In this document: positions 1 to 10,362 of the stretch, in pieces
Layout: each line of letters starts with the position of its first letter
Position numbering within the stretch: position 1 is the stretch's first letter
Assembly: GCA_014155875.1 (NCBI GenBank)
Contig: JACEFZ010022421.1
Span: forward strand, 480,001-544,000
Direction of reading: 5' to 3'
Source: Cepaea nemoralis
Lineage: Eukaryota > Mollusca > Gastropoda > Stylommatophora > Helicidae
DNA length: 64,000 nt
Program-made: the position numbers and the translations under genes
The notes under the pieces: generated by a model
Database searches by the model: none
Seen by the model: the letters and a program-made list of their open reading frames with translations, nothing else
Told to the model about the DNA's origin: nothing

Positions 1-28
1 ACATACATACATACATACATACATACAT

Positions 29-67
<39 letters not shown>

Positions 68-153
68 TACATACATACATACATACATACATACATACAT
101 ACATACATACATACATACATACATACATACATACATACATACATGCATGCATA
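1..153. repeat. (ACAT)n/(ACAG)n microsatellite
   Basis: The window opens inside a tetranucleotide array of ACAT units with an ACAG block at about 31-66. It runs directly into the left end of a mariner element, whose TA target lies in the array at 152-153. Confidence 0.97.
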
Positions 154-1434
154 CACGAGGGCGAGTCAATAAATAAGTCACACAGTTCTGCGGTATTGCG
201 GGTATATGTAGTTGGTGTTTTGTACAGGTGTCAGATCACAGCAACATGGAACTTTATGTTCCCGGTAGGCAGGATGAATAATGCGCATGCGCAGAGCATA
301 AACAAAATTGCCACTTTGCTTATGGAGTGTACAACCAAAGAGCAAAGTGCTGTTGTCCCATATTTTTTTGTTTTGGGTGGGGTGGGGGGGGGGGGGGCAG
401 CAAAGGGACTGCTTGCAAAGGACATTCATAAGGAAATTCTTCCTGTTTATGCTGACAATTGTTTGTCCGGTAAAGCGATGCATAGCTGGGTAGGAAATTT
501 TCTCAAGGACGCTCTAAAATTGTTGATAAAGTCCGATCTGGTCGTCCTGTTGAGATTGTAACAGAGGCATCAGTGCAGCGGATGGAGGAGATGATTAGAG
601 GTGATTGGCGAGTAGCGATAGACTCTGTAGCATTTACAATAGGGTGCTCACATGGTTCAACATACAGCAAATGCATGATCGATTGAAATTTAAGAAAGTG
701 TGCTCAAGGTGGGTACCCAGACGATTGAAAGAGGAACACAAAATGAACTGATTTTGCCTGTCCTTGTATCATCTCTGTCGGTACGAAGATGAAGGAGAAG
801 ACATGCTGAACAGAATAGTTACTGGGGACGAATCATAGTTGCATCACAACAGCCCGAATCTAAGCGTGCTTCAATGCAATGAAGACATCTTTTTTCGCCT
901 TGTTTCCAACAATTCAAGGTTACGCCATCAGGTAAGATTATGCTGACAGTGTTCTGGGATTGTCAAGAAGTGTTTTTAACCAATTTCAAGAAGAAATGTG
1001 ACAATGCTGACTAGAGGAGTGTTGCTTCTTCATGACAATGCTAGACCAAATACGGCTCATTAACTCAGGAGAAAATTAACCAAGGTGGGAAGTTCTGAAA
1101 CATCCACCTTGCAGCCCCGACTTAGCCCCTAGCAATTTCCAACTTTTTGGTCCACTGAAAACCCACCGTGGCTTAAAAAAGTTGACACCTTGGCGGGAGA
1201 CAATTCGCGAATGACGTCGAAGTTGAATGTGAAGGGAAAAGTTGGTTTAGAAATCAGAGCACGAAGTTCTATGCAGCCGGTTTGGGAGGACTGATAAAAC
1301 CGCGGGATACGTGCATCAATGTTGGTGGAAATTATGTTAAGAAATAAAGGGACAATGTGTGAATAAAAATAGTTTCAAGGTGTTATCATATTTAGTTATT
1401 TTTCTACAGCCATTTGTGACTTACTCATTGATTT

Positions 1435-1443
<9 letters not shown>
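154..1443 (+). mobile_element. mariner-family DNA transposon, decayed
   Basis: This stretch of about 1.29 kb has the size of a mariner. Its ends are imperfect inverted repeats of about 28 bp, 154-184 against 1413-1443, both opening CACGAGGG reading inward. A TA sits on the left flank; the right flank is TG at the start of a GT microsatellite. Inside, a mariner transposase can still be read in shifting + frames: an N-terminal helix-turn-helix region near 420-560, the TGDES block near 816-837, the LLLHDNARP block near 1022-1055 and an SPDLAP block near 1118-1135. These carry the three catalytic aspartates of the DD34D type in known mariners. Stops and frameshifts run throughout and a poly-G insertion lies at 384-398, so no functional protein can be made. 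Confidence 0.9.
420..1290 (+). pseudogene. mariner transposase pseudogene
   Basis: Degenerate mariner transposase. The N-terminal DNA-binding half reads in the + frame of the ORF 196-561 (around DIHKEILPVYADNCLSGKA). Downstream the frame shifts several times: EIVTEA near 550, MHDRLKFRK near 672-697, GEDMLNRIVTGDES near 798-837, GKIMLTVFWDCQ near 930-965, then LLLHDNARPNTAH near 1022-1060. The aspartates of TGDES and HDNARP survive, and a third candidate lies in SPDLAP. At least four frame changes plus stops (for example the TAG after TGDES near 836) make this a clear pseudogene. Confidence 0.88.

Positions 1444-1495
<52 letters not shown>
1441..1495. repeat. (GT)n microsatellite
   Basis: An uninterrupted GT run that begins at the right end of the mariner inverted repeat. 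Confidence 0.97.
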
Positions 1496-1498
<3 letters not shown>

Positions 1499-1600
1499 AT
1501 GCGTATGTTTTATCCGTCCGATGCCGATGAACCTACGATCATGAATCCGACAGCCTAACGTCTGGCTACCATTCTTACACAACTCGCGGGCGAAGTATCT

Positions 1601-1602
<2 letters not shown>

Positions 1603-1690
<88 letters not shown>
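1603..1690. repeat. (AG)n microsatellite
   Basis: A pure AG run of about 88 bp leading directly into the 47-bp minisatellite. Confidence 0.98.
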
Positions 1691-1694
<4 letters not shown>

Positions 1695-1712
1695 AATCAT
1701 AAAAAAAATTAT

Positions 1713-2292
1713 TTAGTGTGGCGGGAGTGAAATATACAGTCTCGACCTTAATTATTTAGTTAATGTGTAGAGAGTGAAAAATATAATCTCAGCCTTAATT
1801 GTGTAGTTATTGTGTAGGGAGTGGAAAATAGTCTAAACTTTAATTGTGTAATTAGTGTGTAGAGAGTGGAAAATATAGTCTCAACCTTAATTGTGTAGTT
1901 TGTGTATAGAGAGTAGAAGATATAATCTCAACCTTAATTGTGTAGATAGTGTGTAGAGAGTGGAAAATAAATCTCAATCTTAATTGTGTAGTTAGTATGT
2001 AGAGAGTGGAAAACATATTCTCAACCTTAATCGTGTAATTAGTGTGTATAGAATGGATAATATAGTCTCAACCATAATTGTGTAGTTTGTGTATAGAGAG
2101 TAGAAGATATAGTCTCAACCTTAATTGTGTAGATAGTGTGCAGAGTGTAGTAAATATAGTCTCAACCTTAATTGTGTAGTTAATGTGTAGAGAGTGGAAA
2201 ATATAATCTCAATCTTAATTGTGTAATTAGTGTGTAGAGAGTGGAAAACATATTCTCAACCTTAATTGTGTAATTAGTATGTAGAGAGTGAA
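1713..2292. repeat. 47-bp minisatellite, about 12 diverged copies
   Basis: Tandem units of about 47 bp carry the recurring blocks TGTAGAGAGTGGAAAATATA, GTCTCAACCTTAATTGTGTA and GTTAGTG. Copies differ by scattered substitutions and small indels, so this is an older array. No coding potential. Confidence 0.92.
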
Positions 2293-2412
2293 AGGTTTCC
2301 TTTGCCATAGCAATTCATGTTCTAATCTCTACAAGCCACCTTTCACCAAGTGTTCAGAGAATGTTGTACCGTCGTACTTGTTTAAGAATATTCACATCTA
2401 CTTGGATGTTAC
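2288..2412 (-). pseudogene. LINE reverse transcriptase scrap (thumb region)
   Basis: On the minus strand the decayed words VNILKQV, a YLGTLG-like block and IAMAKETF can be read. They match in order and spacing the segment after the catalytic domain of RTE-like LINEs, where a YLG...DGR...EI..RI.MAK pattern is typical. A second copy of the same segment lies at 29003-29160. Only about 40 codons remain, with frame changes. Confidence 0.55.
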
Positions 2413-2423
2413 TGTCGTGTTAA

Positions 2424-2426
<3 letters not shown>

Positions 2427-2492
<66 letters not shown>
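2427..2492. repeat. (CT)n microsatellite
   Basis: A pure CT run of about 66 bp just before the diverged LTR remnant. Confidence 0.98.
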
Positions 2493-2493
<1 letters not shown>

Positions 2494-2499
2494 ATATAG

Positions 2500-2820
2500 T
2501 GTCTTGAGAGATATTACTTCTATAGTGTCGTCCCTGGAGTGAGGGGAATCAACACCCACATTTTTGTGTCCAGTTTCAATATCACTATTCTTGAGATATC
2601 CACCAGACTCCGTCCACAACACTCCCTCAGTCCAAGGACACATTCTTCTCACTCTTGCTCACCCGTGGATCATGCCCCCTCTCATTCTTCCCCAACATAA
2701 CATACTTGACAACTCTAGCTTCAACAAATAAATAAAAGAAATTTATTAAAGCTAAGAGTATATGTGGGAGAAGTGTGTATGTGTATAATGTGTAGAATGT
2801 GTGTCGCATATTCTAGGTGT
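2500..2820 (-). mobile_element. diverged LTR remnant related to the 10.4/17.5-kb LTRs
   Basis: From about 2519 the sequence aligns by eye with the + strand start of the LTRs at 10363 and 17475: AGTGTCGTCCCTGGAGTGAG, CACCCACAT, CCCAACATAACATACTTGAC and a shared AAATTTATTAAA stretch follow in the same order. Similarity fades after about 2820. No coding region lies next to it, so it is a solo or truncated LTR from an older family member. Strand follows the complete element, whose genes are on the minus strand. I could not fix its far end; a TGTGACA near 3355 is one candidate. Confidence 0.7.
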
Positions 2821-3218
2821 ATATGTAGATATTAGACCACGAAGCTCCGGATCACATTCTGATCATCATTGTACGAGTTACACCACATCATCACGGGTCA
2901 GTAAACAAAAACCTCACCACACGCCGTGTCCCTCTTGTGCGATGTTGACTCTCTCCGGTAGCCCCTTTGATAACCCAGATACCTGGTCACCAATCACGAA
3001 TATAGTCCGATGTTGATCTGGCAGCGATCATACACCCTGTTAATAAATGTCTACATGGTTCCGAACCATAAACCTTCCTTGCCTATGGAAAACACGTAAC
3101 ACGGTTCCTGGGAATAAATGACTCATCCTTACAAGTCCTACCGTATTCACTGTTACACTGTTCTCGTTCCGTGACTTAATTCCTATTAATATTTCACAGG
3201 TGGTGTGAAAATATTACA

Positions 3219-3360
3219 ACACTCTAATGTTATGTCACTTGTAGTGTGATACTCAACTCTAATGTTATGTCATTTATAGTGTGATACTCAACACTTTAAT
3301 GTTAGTTCACTTGTATTGTGATAATCAAACACGATATTGTTCTTACACCCGTGGTGTGAC
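3219..3360. repeat. about 37-bp tandem repeat, 3-4 copies
   Basis: Repeated blocks of the form CTCTAATGTTATGTCACTTG followed by TAGTGTGATACTCAA, each diverged from the next. Possibly internal to the diverged LTR that begins at 2500. Confidence 0.8.
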
Positions 3361-3361
3361 A

Positions 3362-3780
3362 TAATAAACCCTTTTCTCATGGGCCAAATGCACAGGCCAC
3401 TGAACAGATCTCCTCGTACCAAGTTCTCCATGATACAAACAATTCAGCATCTGTTCTTTGAAAACCCGAGGGGAACCTGTGAAAGAGACACAACAGACTC
3501 GCTGAGGGCAATCTGATACTGACTCCTATTAGATGAGTGTAGGTTTACAGTCTTACTCAGATCCATGACAGTGAACCAATCTCTGTCATGTCAGAAGAGC
3601 TCCTCCCCCTGGCCTGAGTTAGGGCAAGACAAGGAAATACCAATATACGAAGTGTAGAACCCCAGTAGACCCCCACTGGAATATCCCACCCATGGACATT
3701 TCTTCTATCCCACCCCCCCCCCCCCCCCATTCCCAATCACACTAAATATCATCCCCTTTCACTAACCTCAACTAGCTGAG
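3362..3780. other. no gene seen; poly-C at 3713-3729
   Basis: Apart from a run of about 16 C residues I see no coding region, RNA or recognisable repeat here. It may be internal sequence of the old LTR element to its left. Confidence 0.5.
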
Positions 3781-3786
3781 CTAATA

Positions 3787-3945
3787 TACAAACGAACGAA
3801 CGAACGAACAAACAAACTTTATTTTCAAAGGGTTAAGAATTGGGCACGCAGGCCCGTCTAACATTCTGCCCTTCTATCACTCTCTTCCATACATTATTTC
3901 ATTCACACGTCATTCAAGGCTAACAGAGAACAGCAACAATATAAA
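3787..3945 (-). repeat. retroelement 3' end with (GTTC)n tail, copy 1
   Basis: On the minus strand this stretch ends with an AATAAA signal and a tail of GTTC/GTTT tetranucleotides (plus-strand 3792-3817). The conserved block AAACTTTATTTTCAAAGGGT followed by TAAGAATTGGGCACGCAGGC recurs at 50408 and 50612, each time next to the same tetranucleotide tail. This is the signature of a LINE or SINE 3' end. The coding part is absent. Confidence 0.75.
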
Positions 3946-4715
3946 ACTTATGCATTATAAAAGCATTGGCAAAATGCGAACATCAAAACTACACGATACA
4001 GTAACATTAGATAATGGTCAGACACTTATTAGCCATGTGGAATATACTGGCCTACCAAAAGGGGACTGGCTGTTATACTATACATCTCACACTAGTTAGT
4101 TTAACACTGCGACTGTCTATTGTCACCGACACTGTTTTTATACCTGACTACAAAGCAACCACTACGTTAAATTTCTAAACTCTAACTATCATTTTACTAT
4201 TCCACATTATTAACATTTAAATGTTAATTGTAGATACCCTATGACTTCCTAGCTCACAATCCGAATTGAATCTCCAAATTGCCATGAAAGACACATGTTT
4301 TATTCTCAAATACACTGATAGTAAACATGCGGGATTCTTTTCACTACGAGCACTGAGCTATTCAACACTTGAGCCTAGGTCAACTTTATTGTGCACTCCC
4401 GACAACAAGCTTGTTTTTATATAATCTGAGATTGACCTCGTGACGTCATTCTCCTGTCAAAAACATGTGGCAACCACATCATGGCGGCGCTTTGCCTTTC
4501 ATCTTGAGTCTGTTTTAAGACAATCGGGAAACTCTTTTCCCGTTTCTCCGCGGAATCATCATAGACCAGCGGCGCCTTTGATCTGACGGGAATGTGCTCC
4601 CTAGTTGCAAACAATTTGTAAGTTCGAATATAGCCTGCCTCTGTTGTTTCATCATCTATCGTGATTATAGTGGTTTCATGACAGTTACATTGTCGCGTTT
4701 CTTTCTACTTAGAAA
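3946..4715. other. no feature recognised
   Basis: AT-rich sequence with only short chance ORFs. I see no domain, repeat or RNA. Confidence 0.5.
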
Positions 4716-4906
4716 CAACTATTATTTGTTTTCTTAACATTTAATTCTAGCTCTAATTTCCCACTGTGTACAGTGATTGCATCTACTATATGTTTCACAT
4801 CCTGTTCGTTGCCTGTAATCAAGACTGTATAATCTACGTATCTTATTTTATTGATACTGTGTCCTCCAACGATGATGTGACATAGCAATTTACCCAAATA
4901 CACATT
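4715..4906 (-). pseudogene. LINE reverse transcriptase fragment (palm)
   Basis: A 64-codon minus-strand reading contains KIRYVDYTVLITGNEQDVKH followed by a LELELNVKKT block. In RTE-like reverse transcriptases this is the catalytic YADD loop followed by the GLxxNxxKT element. Here the catalytic ADD has become VDY, so the enzyme is dead even locally. No flanking LINE sequence is recognisable, so it is a small relic. Confidence 0.75.
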
Positions 4907-7375
4907 TTCTTAGTTCGGTTCGGTAGCTAGCAGTCTCATAGAGATAGTAGTCGAGGCCATCATACAGTTAACTTTAGCTTCATTCAGTGACACGACATTG
5001 ATAGTCCAAAAGGATTGATGTGTAAAAGGTTAATTACTTTGCGTTGTAAAATTACTGGGAGAAATGTCCGTTCAGGTAGTGAGTTGATTCGAAGTGTCTT
5101 TTACTAGTGGTTCGGGAAGAAATCACTGCCCGTGTATTTAATTATTAGAGGATCTTGGGAAAGCGATGGAATCAGATAGTAACTTGACATGAGACTAACA
5201 TTTATAGCATGTAACGTCCTGAAAAGTTATTTGATAATAAAACACATGTATGGGTGTCACAGAACGCCACGTTACCATTCCAGAATATATCTGGTCTACA
5301 ATCTGATGGACCAATTAGAGAAATAAATATTTAATCACGCTTATCAATGTCTATCCAGCTATGACAAAGGGTTACGCCAGTAAGAAGGCCGGCACTCAAA
5401 GCAGTCTCATTTATCAAAGAGTTGTTAAACCCGCAGGATGCCACTAGCGGCTAATCTCCACATTAACGCCATAGGAGAACCAGGTTGAGGTTCCAATACC
5501 AATGACGGGTCAACAAGGCGTAAAATAGCATACAAAGTCGCGGAGACGATAGACGGCCTAAAACCTAGAGAGGCGCCAAGTGTAAACTCACTGCTCGAAA
5601 AGACGCCCAAGTTAACCATATGGTCAGACTAAATGGAGCCTTCGCGCTTATAACATGCCTGTCCAGCGGAGCAAATGTGTGATATGTGCGTATGGACGAA
5701 CTGAAGTGTGAAACTAATAGATGCTTAACCTAAGAAAACACATAACACCTCTGCTCAGTGATAAATATAGGATGATGAGATGAAAGGCGGCAAATCGATA
5801 AGAGTAGTTAAGAACGTGGTATAAGTAGACTGGGCAGCGTCATTCTCAGAGGTGTGCCTAGTTTTTGATTAGTTCTCACTGAGAGCACCAGGGTTTCTCG
5901 TTCGGTTACATTGAGGAAAGTCCAGGTAGCGTCAGGACAGGACATCGGTCCAGAAAACCGACGGGCTGATCCTACTGGAGTATACGTGTTCCTAATGGAG
6001 CGTAGGTGTTCCTACCGGAGGCAGATCTCACCAGTAACCCGGCCACAGATCCAGACAGGATACAGAAAAATTTAGAGTTATATGATATACTTTTCATCAC
6101 TACATATATGTGAATGATGTACTGCAAAAACCTCTGCAGTTTTACTATCATCATCCTGATAACCATCACATTTTGAATGATTAATGATAGACACTAAAAG
6201 TTGATAGTAGTTGTTTTCAACTCATAGTTGATATTTAAATATTTTTTCCAAGGGAAACAATTGCCTTGCTTACCTTGGTTGGGGTTAAATTACACAGCAG
6301 GGAGGGGAGTTTTGTCAGGGTGAGAAACCTGCCCTGTCTAGTAGTCTATTTGACGACACAAATCTATGCATCTAACCTTCCCTTTCCCACTCCTTGGGGA
6401 TACCTAGATCAGCAAATATACATAGTAATGAGCCATTCGCAGCTGTACCCGTTGGTTATCCAGGAACTTAATCTTTATTTAAGCCATATAGCTTTTGTTC
6501 CAAGTCAAGTTCTGACAAACTGTTGTTTCAGTCCGGAAATCTGACAATTTGGATACTCGCCTAGCAGCTTTCGGGAAAATAATACACCCACTTGTGACAA
6601 ATTGGTTGCCTGTCCGGGATCAACAACAGTTACTTCTGACAAGTAAGGCTGCTCGCAAGTGATAGTACATAACTTGGCGCTGACAATTGGGGGAGACAAA
6701 TACTATTTCCTTGAGAGAGAGAGAGGATACGCGAAATAATTGGTCTGTCTAGCCTTAAATACAGAGAAATATTAGACTCAGTGTACGTTTTGAAAAACAA
6801 ACAAACAAAGAAGCAATCTAACAAACAAACTCCTAGTCAGTGACTGTAACTGTATTTCCTAAATTCTTCAGAAGAATTGTAGTGATTTTGTAGGAAACAG
6901 TTTGGTGGTGGTTTTTGCCTACTTTGGAGTTCACCATTGAATGCTGAAGTATCTCACTTTTCTACTGCAGCAAAGAGTGAAGAACATGTACTGTCTACTC
7001 AGAGCCAAATTGTTCCAACACCAACTGCCTTACAAGAGCTGAGTACCCACAATTTAACAACAAACCACTCGTTACCAAAGCAAGAGCCAAAATTATCAGA
7101 AGACTTCACTACCCATCCTAATAAGCCAGATAACATAAGTCATAGAGACGGACATCCATCATCATTCGTTATCCGATTACACTAGTCTACACATATTTTT
7201 GTGCTTTAAATGTTATAGCTGTTCTTCGGTAATTTTGTGTTGCTGATTCCAAAAATGTAATCTTATTTTCCCCCATCAGCTCTAGTTTTTGAGATTATTA
7301 AGAATGGCCTTCTTAGTATGGAAATTGTTATGTACAAGCCTAGAGTTAGGTGCCATCAGTGGCAGTTTGACTGTA
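4907..7375. other. no firm feature in 2.5 kb
   Basis: I recognise no domain on either strand. A short open frame at 6937-7185 (82 codons, Ser/Thr/Pro-rich) follows a pyrimidine-rich stretch ending in TGCAG near 6971 and could be an exon of a host gene. Its composition is the only support and there is no partner exon, so it is not called. Confidence 0.4.
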
Positions 7376-8500
7376 ATCTGCAGCACACAAGAAAACTTCT
7401 TTTCGAGGACTTCCTGGAATGTGATATATCCGAACAGTCATCCTTAAGGGTCAAACAGTAATCAGCTATCATTTAGGTGTCCCAAAGTCCATGGTATTTC
7501 TCTTCCATTGTTTTTATATCTTGGTGAAATATTTCACCTTGCTCCTCACTAAAGTCGCCAATATTCGCTGGAAATAAATGTATATGGTTATGGAGGTAGT
7601 GTAATTATAGGCTCATGATGCATCCAAGCTTTAAAAACAACTCGACAGCAAGTTTTCAACTAATTCAGAATTATTGTCTTCTTTAAAGGACTCAAAAAGT
7701 TTTGCACAACTATAACAAATGATGCCCAGACTGTGGACTCTGTAATGTTAATCGAATCAATACAATTTGGATCGTTTATTAACTTTCTTATGTAATGTCC
7801 ATTCAAGCTTTAAGTTATTCTATGCTCAATTCCGAACACTTTCTGCATAAATAATTAAAACAGGTACCATCTTTGTTCAGTGCCTTGACAAATTACTACA
7901 TTCCTTCATTAAGCCCATCTTTATATATAATGGTGAGAGTAAAACACTTTTTCGATCAATGAAAGGCTTGTTAACAATATTTTCTTCTCCAACTTTAAGT
8001 TCATCCCTCGACGGCCACTATTTCTTTGACTAGTGCGCATCTTTTCCCCTGCTATCCCAACACACATATAAAGTTTGGAACACCTTCAAAACCTCTATTA
8101 GAGTTGTCAATGAAGATTCGCCACTCATCTGGTGTACACCTTACACCCATTTTGTTTACAAGACATTAGTACAAAACACAAGGTTGTATTCTTTACAAAC
8201 GAATGGAAGAAAACATTTCTCGCTGCCGCGAAAAATGAAACCTCTGTTTCAGCAGCCAGTAATTTATTTTATTTCAGTGTTAAAGCTAAAAGAACTGACA
8301 ATTGCGTGGTGAGATATAGATCTCGGATTGGATAATTCTGTTCACTCTTGTCGAAGCGTTGAGTAGCTGGAAAATCATCTTCGAAATCAATATCAATGTC
8401 ACTTGTCGTTCAATACACCACTGCTGTTTCATTTTCTAGCAGTGAATCCGAAATCTGACTGAAAGTTGGAATTTGTATGTCATCTCTGTGTGAAACAGTT
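7376..8500 (-). pseudogene. decayed copy of a multi-copy invertebrate protein family (transposase-like)
   Basis: Reading the minus strand across frames gives ordered blocks of a protein family I recognise as dispersed and multi-copy in cnidarians, arthropods and molluscs, usually annotated only as uncharacterised. From the N-terminal side: KMGV..TPDEWRIFIDNS (near 8150-8090), WDSR...WPSRDELKVGEE (near 8050-7990), LLSPLYIKMGLMK (near 7930), FVKALNKDGTCFNYLCRK (near 7895-7840), FLSPLKK (near 7690), LGC.MSL..HYLHNHIHLFP (near 7620-7560) and SEEQGEIFHQDIKTMEEKY (near 7555-7500). The stretch between the DEWR and WDSR blocks appears deleted, and stops and frameshifts are frequent. I know no proven function. 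The dispersed, broken state suggests a transposon-encoded protein, but that is inference. Confidence 0.72.
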
Positions 8501-8739
8501 CGTCTAGCATAATCTAAAACTGGATATTTTCAATTTCTGTGATTTTTCCATTAATTCCCTTAATATTGACAACGGAGAAATAACAAACATCATAGTAGTT
8601 CTCAGACCATTAAAATTTCAAATTTTGTAATGGACTAGATACTAATAGTTTTATTTTTTCAAAGCCTTATATAGAAAATACTGTAATAATATTAATTAAA
8701 TGCACAAATGCTTGTGTCTAAATAAAACAAAAAACCAAA

Positions 8740-8787
8740 AAAAAAAAAAAAAAAAAAAACCAAAAAAAAAAAAAAAAAAAAAAAAAC
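8740..8787. repeat. poly-A tract
   Basis: Two A runs separated by CC; no associated element is identified. Confidence 0.9.
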
Positions 8788-9254
8788 CAGAGCTGCTACA
8801 GACAACTAAATGTGTCTGGATTTCTGGATCTCGTGAGCCTCATTTGTGTAACAGCAGGTGTAAACTAATTGGCACAAAAATATATTTTATAGGGTTGTGT
8901 TTTCAGTTGTGTTATTTTTTTTAAATAACCTTCTTTCATACCATCCCAACCATCCATTATACTTCTGTGAACTACTTAAGTAAGAGTTAATTCATTATTT
9001 TATAATATTTACGTGCTTCATAAAATAGTTATCATTAGAGCTGTGTTGTTGGATTAATAATCTTCATCAGTTTATATAAGAGTGAGCATCCTCCTTTCTG
9101 ACGGCAGTGCGTTTCCTGTGCTCTCTTAACCTTCTACCTGAAAACCTTACTTGATCCCTTAAAGTAATCCTTCAATACGTGTCTGATCCAGTTGACTAAG
9201 GAATCTCACGAGCCACTTCTGGTTTTCTTTTAGTAGTCGGCAACCACTTTTTGT

Positions 9255-9373
<119 letters not shown>

Positions 9374-9439
9374 CTCAAAATACACGCCAAACTCTATTAT
9401 CCTCTAAATGTCTCAAAATATTTTAAAATCTCATCATTT

Positions 9440-9990
9440 CATCTCATCTCCTTCCTCTCGTACTTTGCGGTGTCGAGGTTAATTATAAACAGCGATAGAG
9501 TACAGGTTTATGGGCTTCATGTATCGAGATTCCCATGGATCTGCTATTCCCTCTGTCCATCGTTTACGTGGTCGGTCTCTTCTTCTGCTTCCATTTGGTC
9601 TGTACATTACTGCTTTTTGTGGTAAACTGTTAGTTGGTAATATAGTAGGTCAATATCAATATCTCTTGAAAGGCTGATATTGACCAACTTCATTATCATT
9701 TTTTGGTCACCTGGCCCCTGCCATGTCTTTCAGCATGCAGACCTCCCTTCACTGTTCTTTCGATACCACAGTGACGTTTAATATGACCTAAGTACTACCG
9801 TTTTCGAAACATGATGGTATTTATCACCCAGTTTTCTTCGATGTTCAAATCTTGTTGAATGTCGGTATTTTTTCTTTTTCTTGGTCTACAATATTCTTAG
9901 AGCTTGTCTGTAACATTTAATTTCGAATTTCCTCTTTAATGACTACGAAATGGTCCACGACCTACATCCGTGTGTTACCATAAGAAAGAT
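9440..9990 (-). pseudogene. RTE-like LINE C-terminal remnant
   Basis: The minus strand carries, in order and in changing frames, CYRQALRIL (near 9925-9890), a helix-rich block near 9860-9830, and SRRRDRPRKRW (near 9600-9565). This is the order seen in the C-terminal region after the reverse transcriptase of RTE-like LINEs, where a CYRR.LRI.W block precedes a G+RGRP+.RW basic block. Stops and indels abound. It is a 5'-truncated, old copy. Confidence 0.72.
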
Positions 9991-10185
9991 ACATGTTCTC
10001 TGAACATGCATCTTTAAAATGGTTTAAATTGTTGACTGGTCTCGTGCCATAGGGTCTTCATGCCGGTTCGCCTTTACATTTGCTCCGCTTTACGCTGACT
10101 CCACAAGCAGGATGCAAATTTGCTTTCCTCCCAACACACTAACTACTCACTTGGGGTATTCTTTTCTTTTTCTACACTAAACAAT

Positions 10186-10300
10186 GAAGCCGTGGTACTG
10201 CACTGACTAGCACACTTGCCTGCGGACCCAAGGGCCATGTGTTCGAATCCCCGTATGCAGAGAGTTTTTAAGACAAGGACTCCCAAGTGGACAATGTCTG
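10186..10300 (+). repeat. tRNA-derived SINE head
   Basis: A tRNA-like head lies at 10186-10258, with an A-box-like stretch near 10193-10210 and a strong B box at 10239-10252 (GTGTTCGAATCCCC). There is no proper acceptor stem and it runs into unrelated sequence, so it is a SINE rather than a tRNA gene. Similar heads lie on the minus strand at about 32082 and 59601. The Gypsy element inserted about 60 bp downstream. Confidence 0.7.
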
Positions 10301-10357
10301 CAATGGACATGAGAAAATATTATGGAGAGCAAGAGCGGTCGGCGTTATATTGGCAAA

Positions 10358-10362
10358 ATCAC
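10358..10362. other. target site duplication (left), ATCAC
   Basis: The 5-bp ATCAC before the LTR is repeated exactly at 19483-19487 after the other LTR. Together they bound one Ty3/Gypsy insertion. Confidence 0.95.

Noticed and set aside
6937..7185. Ser/Thr-rich 82-codon frame as a host exon
   Set aside because: Composition and a weak upstream splice-like TGCAG are the only support; no neighbouring exon or homology was recognised.
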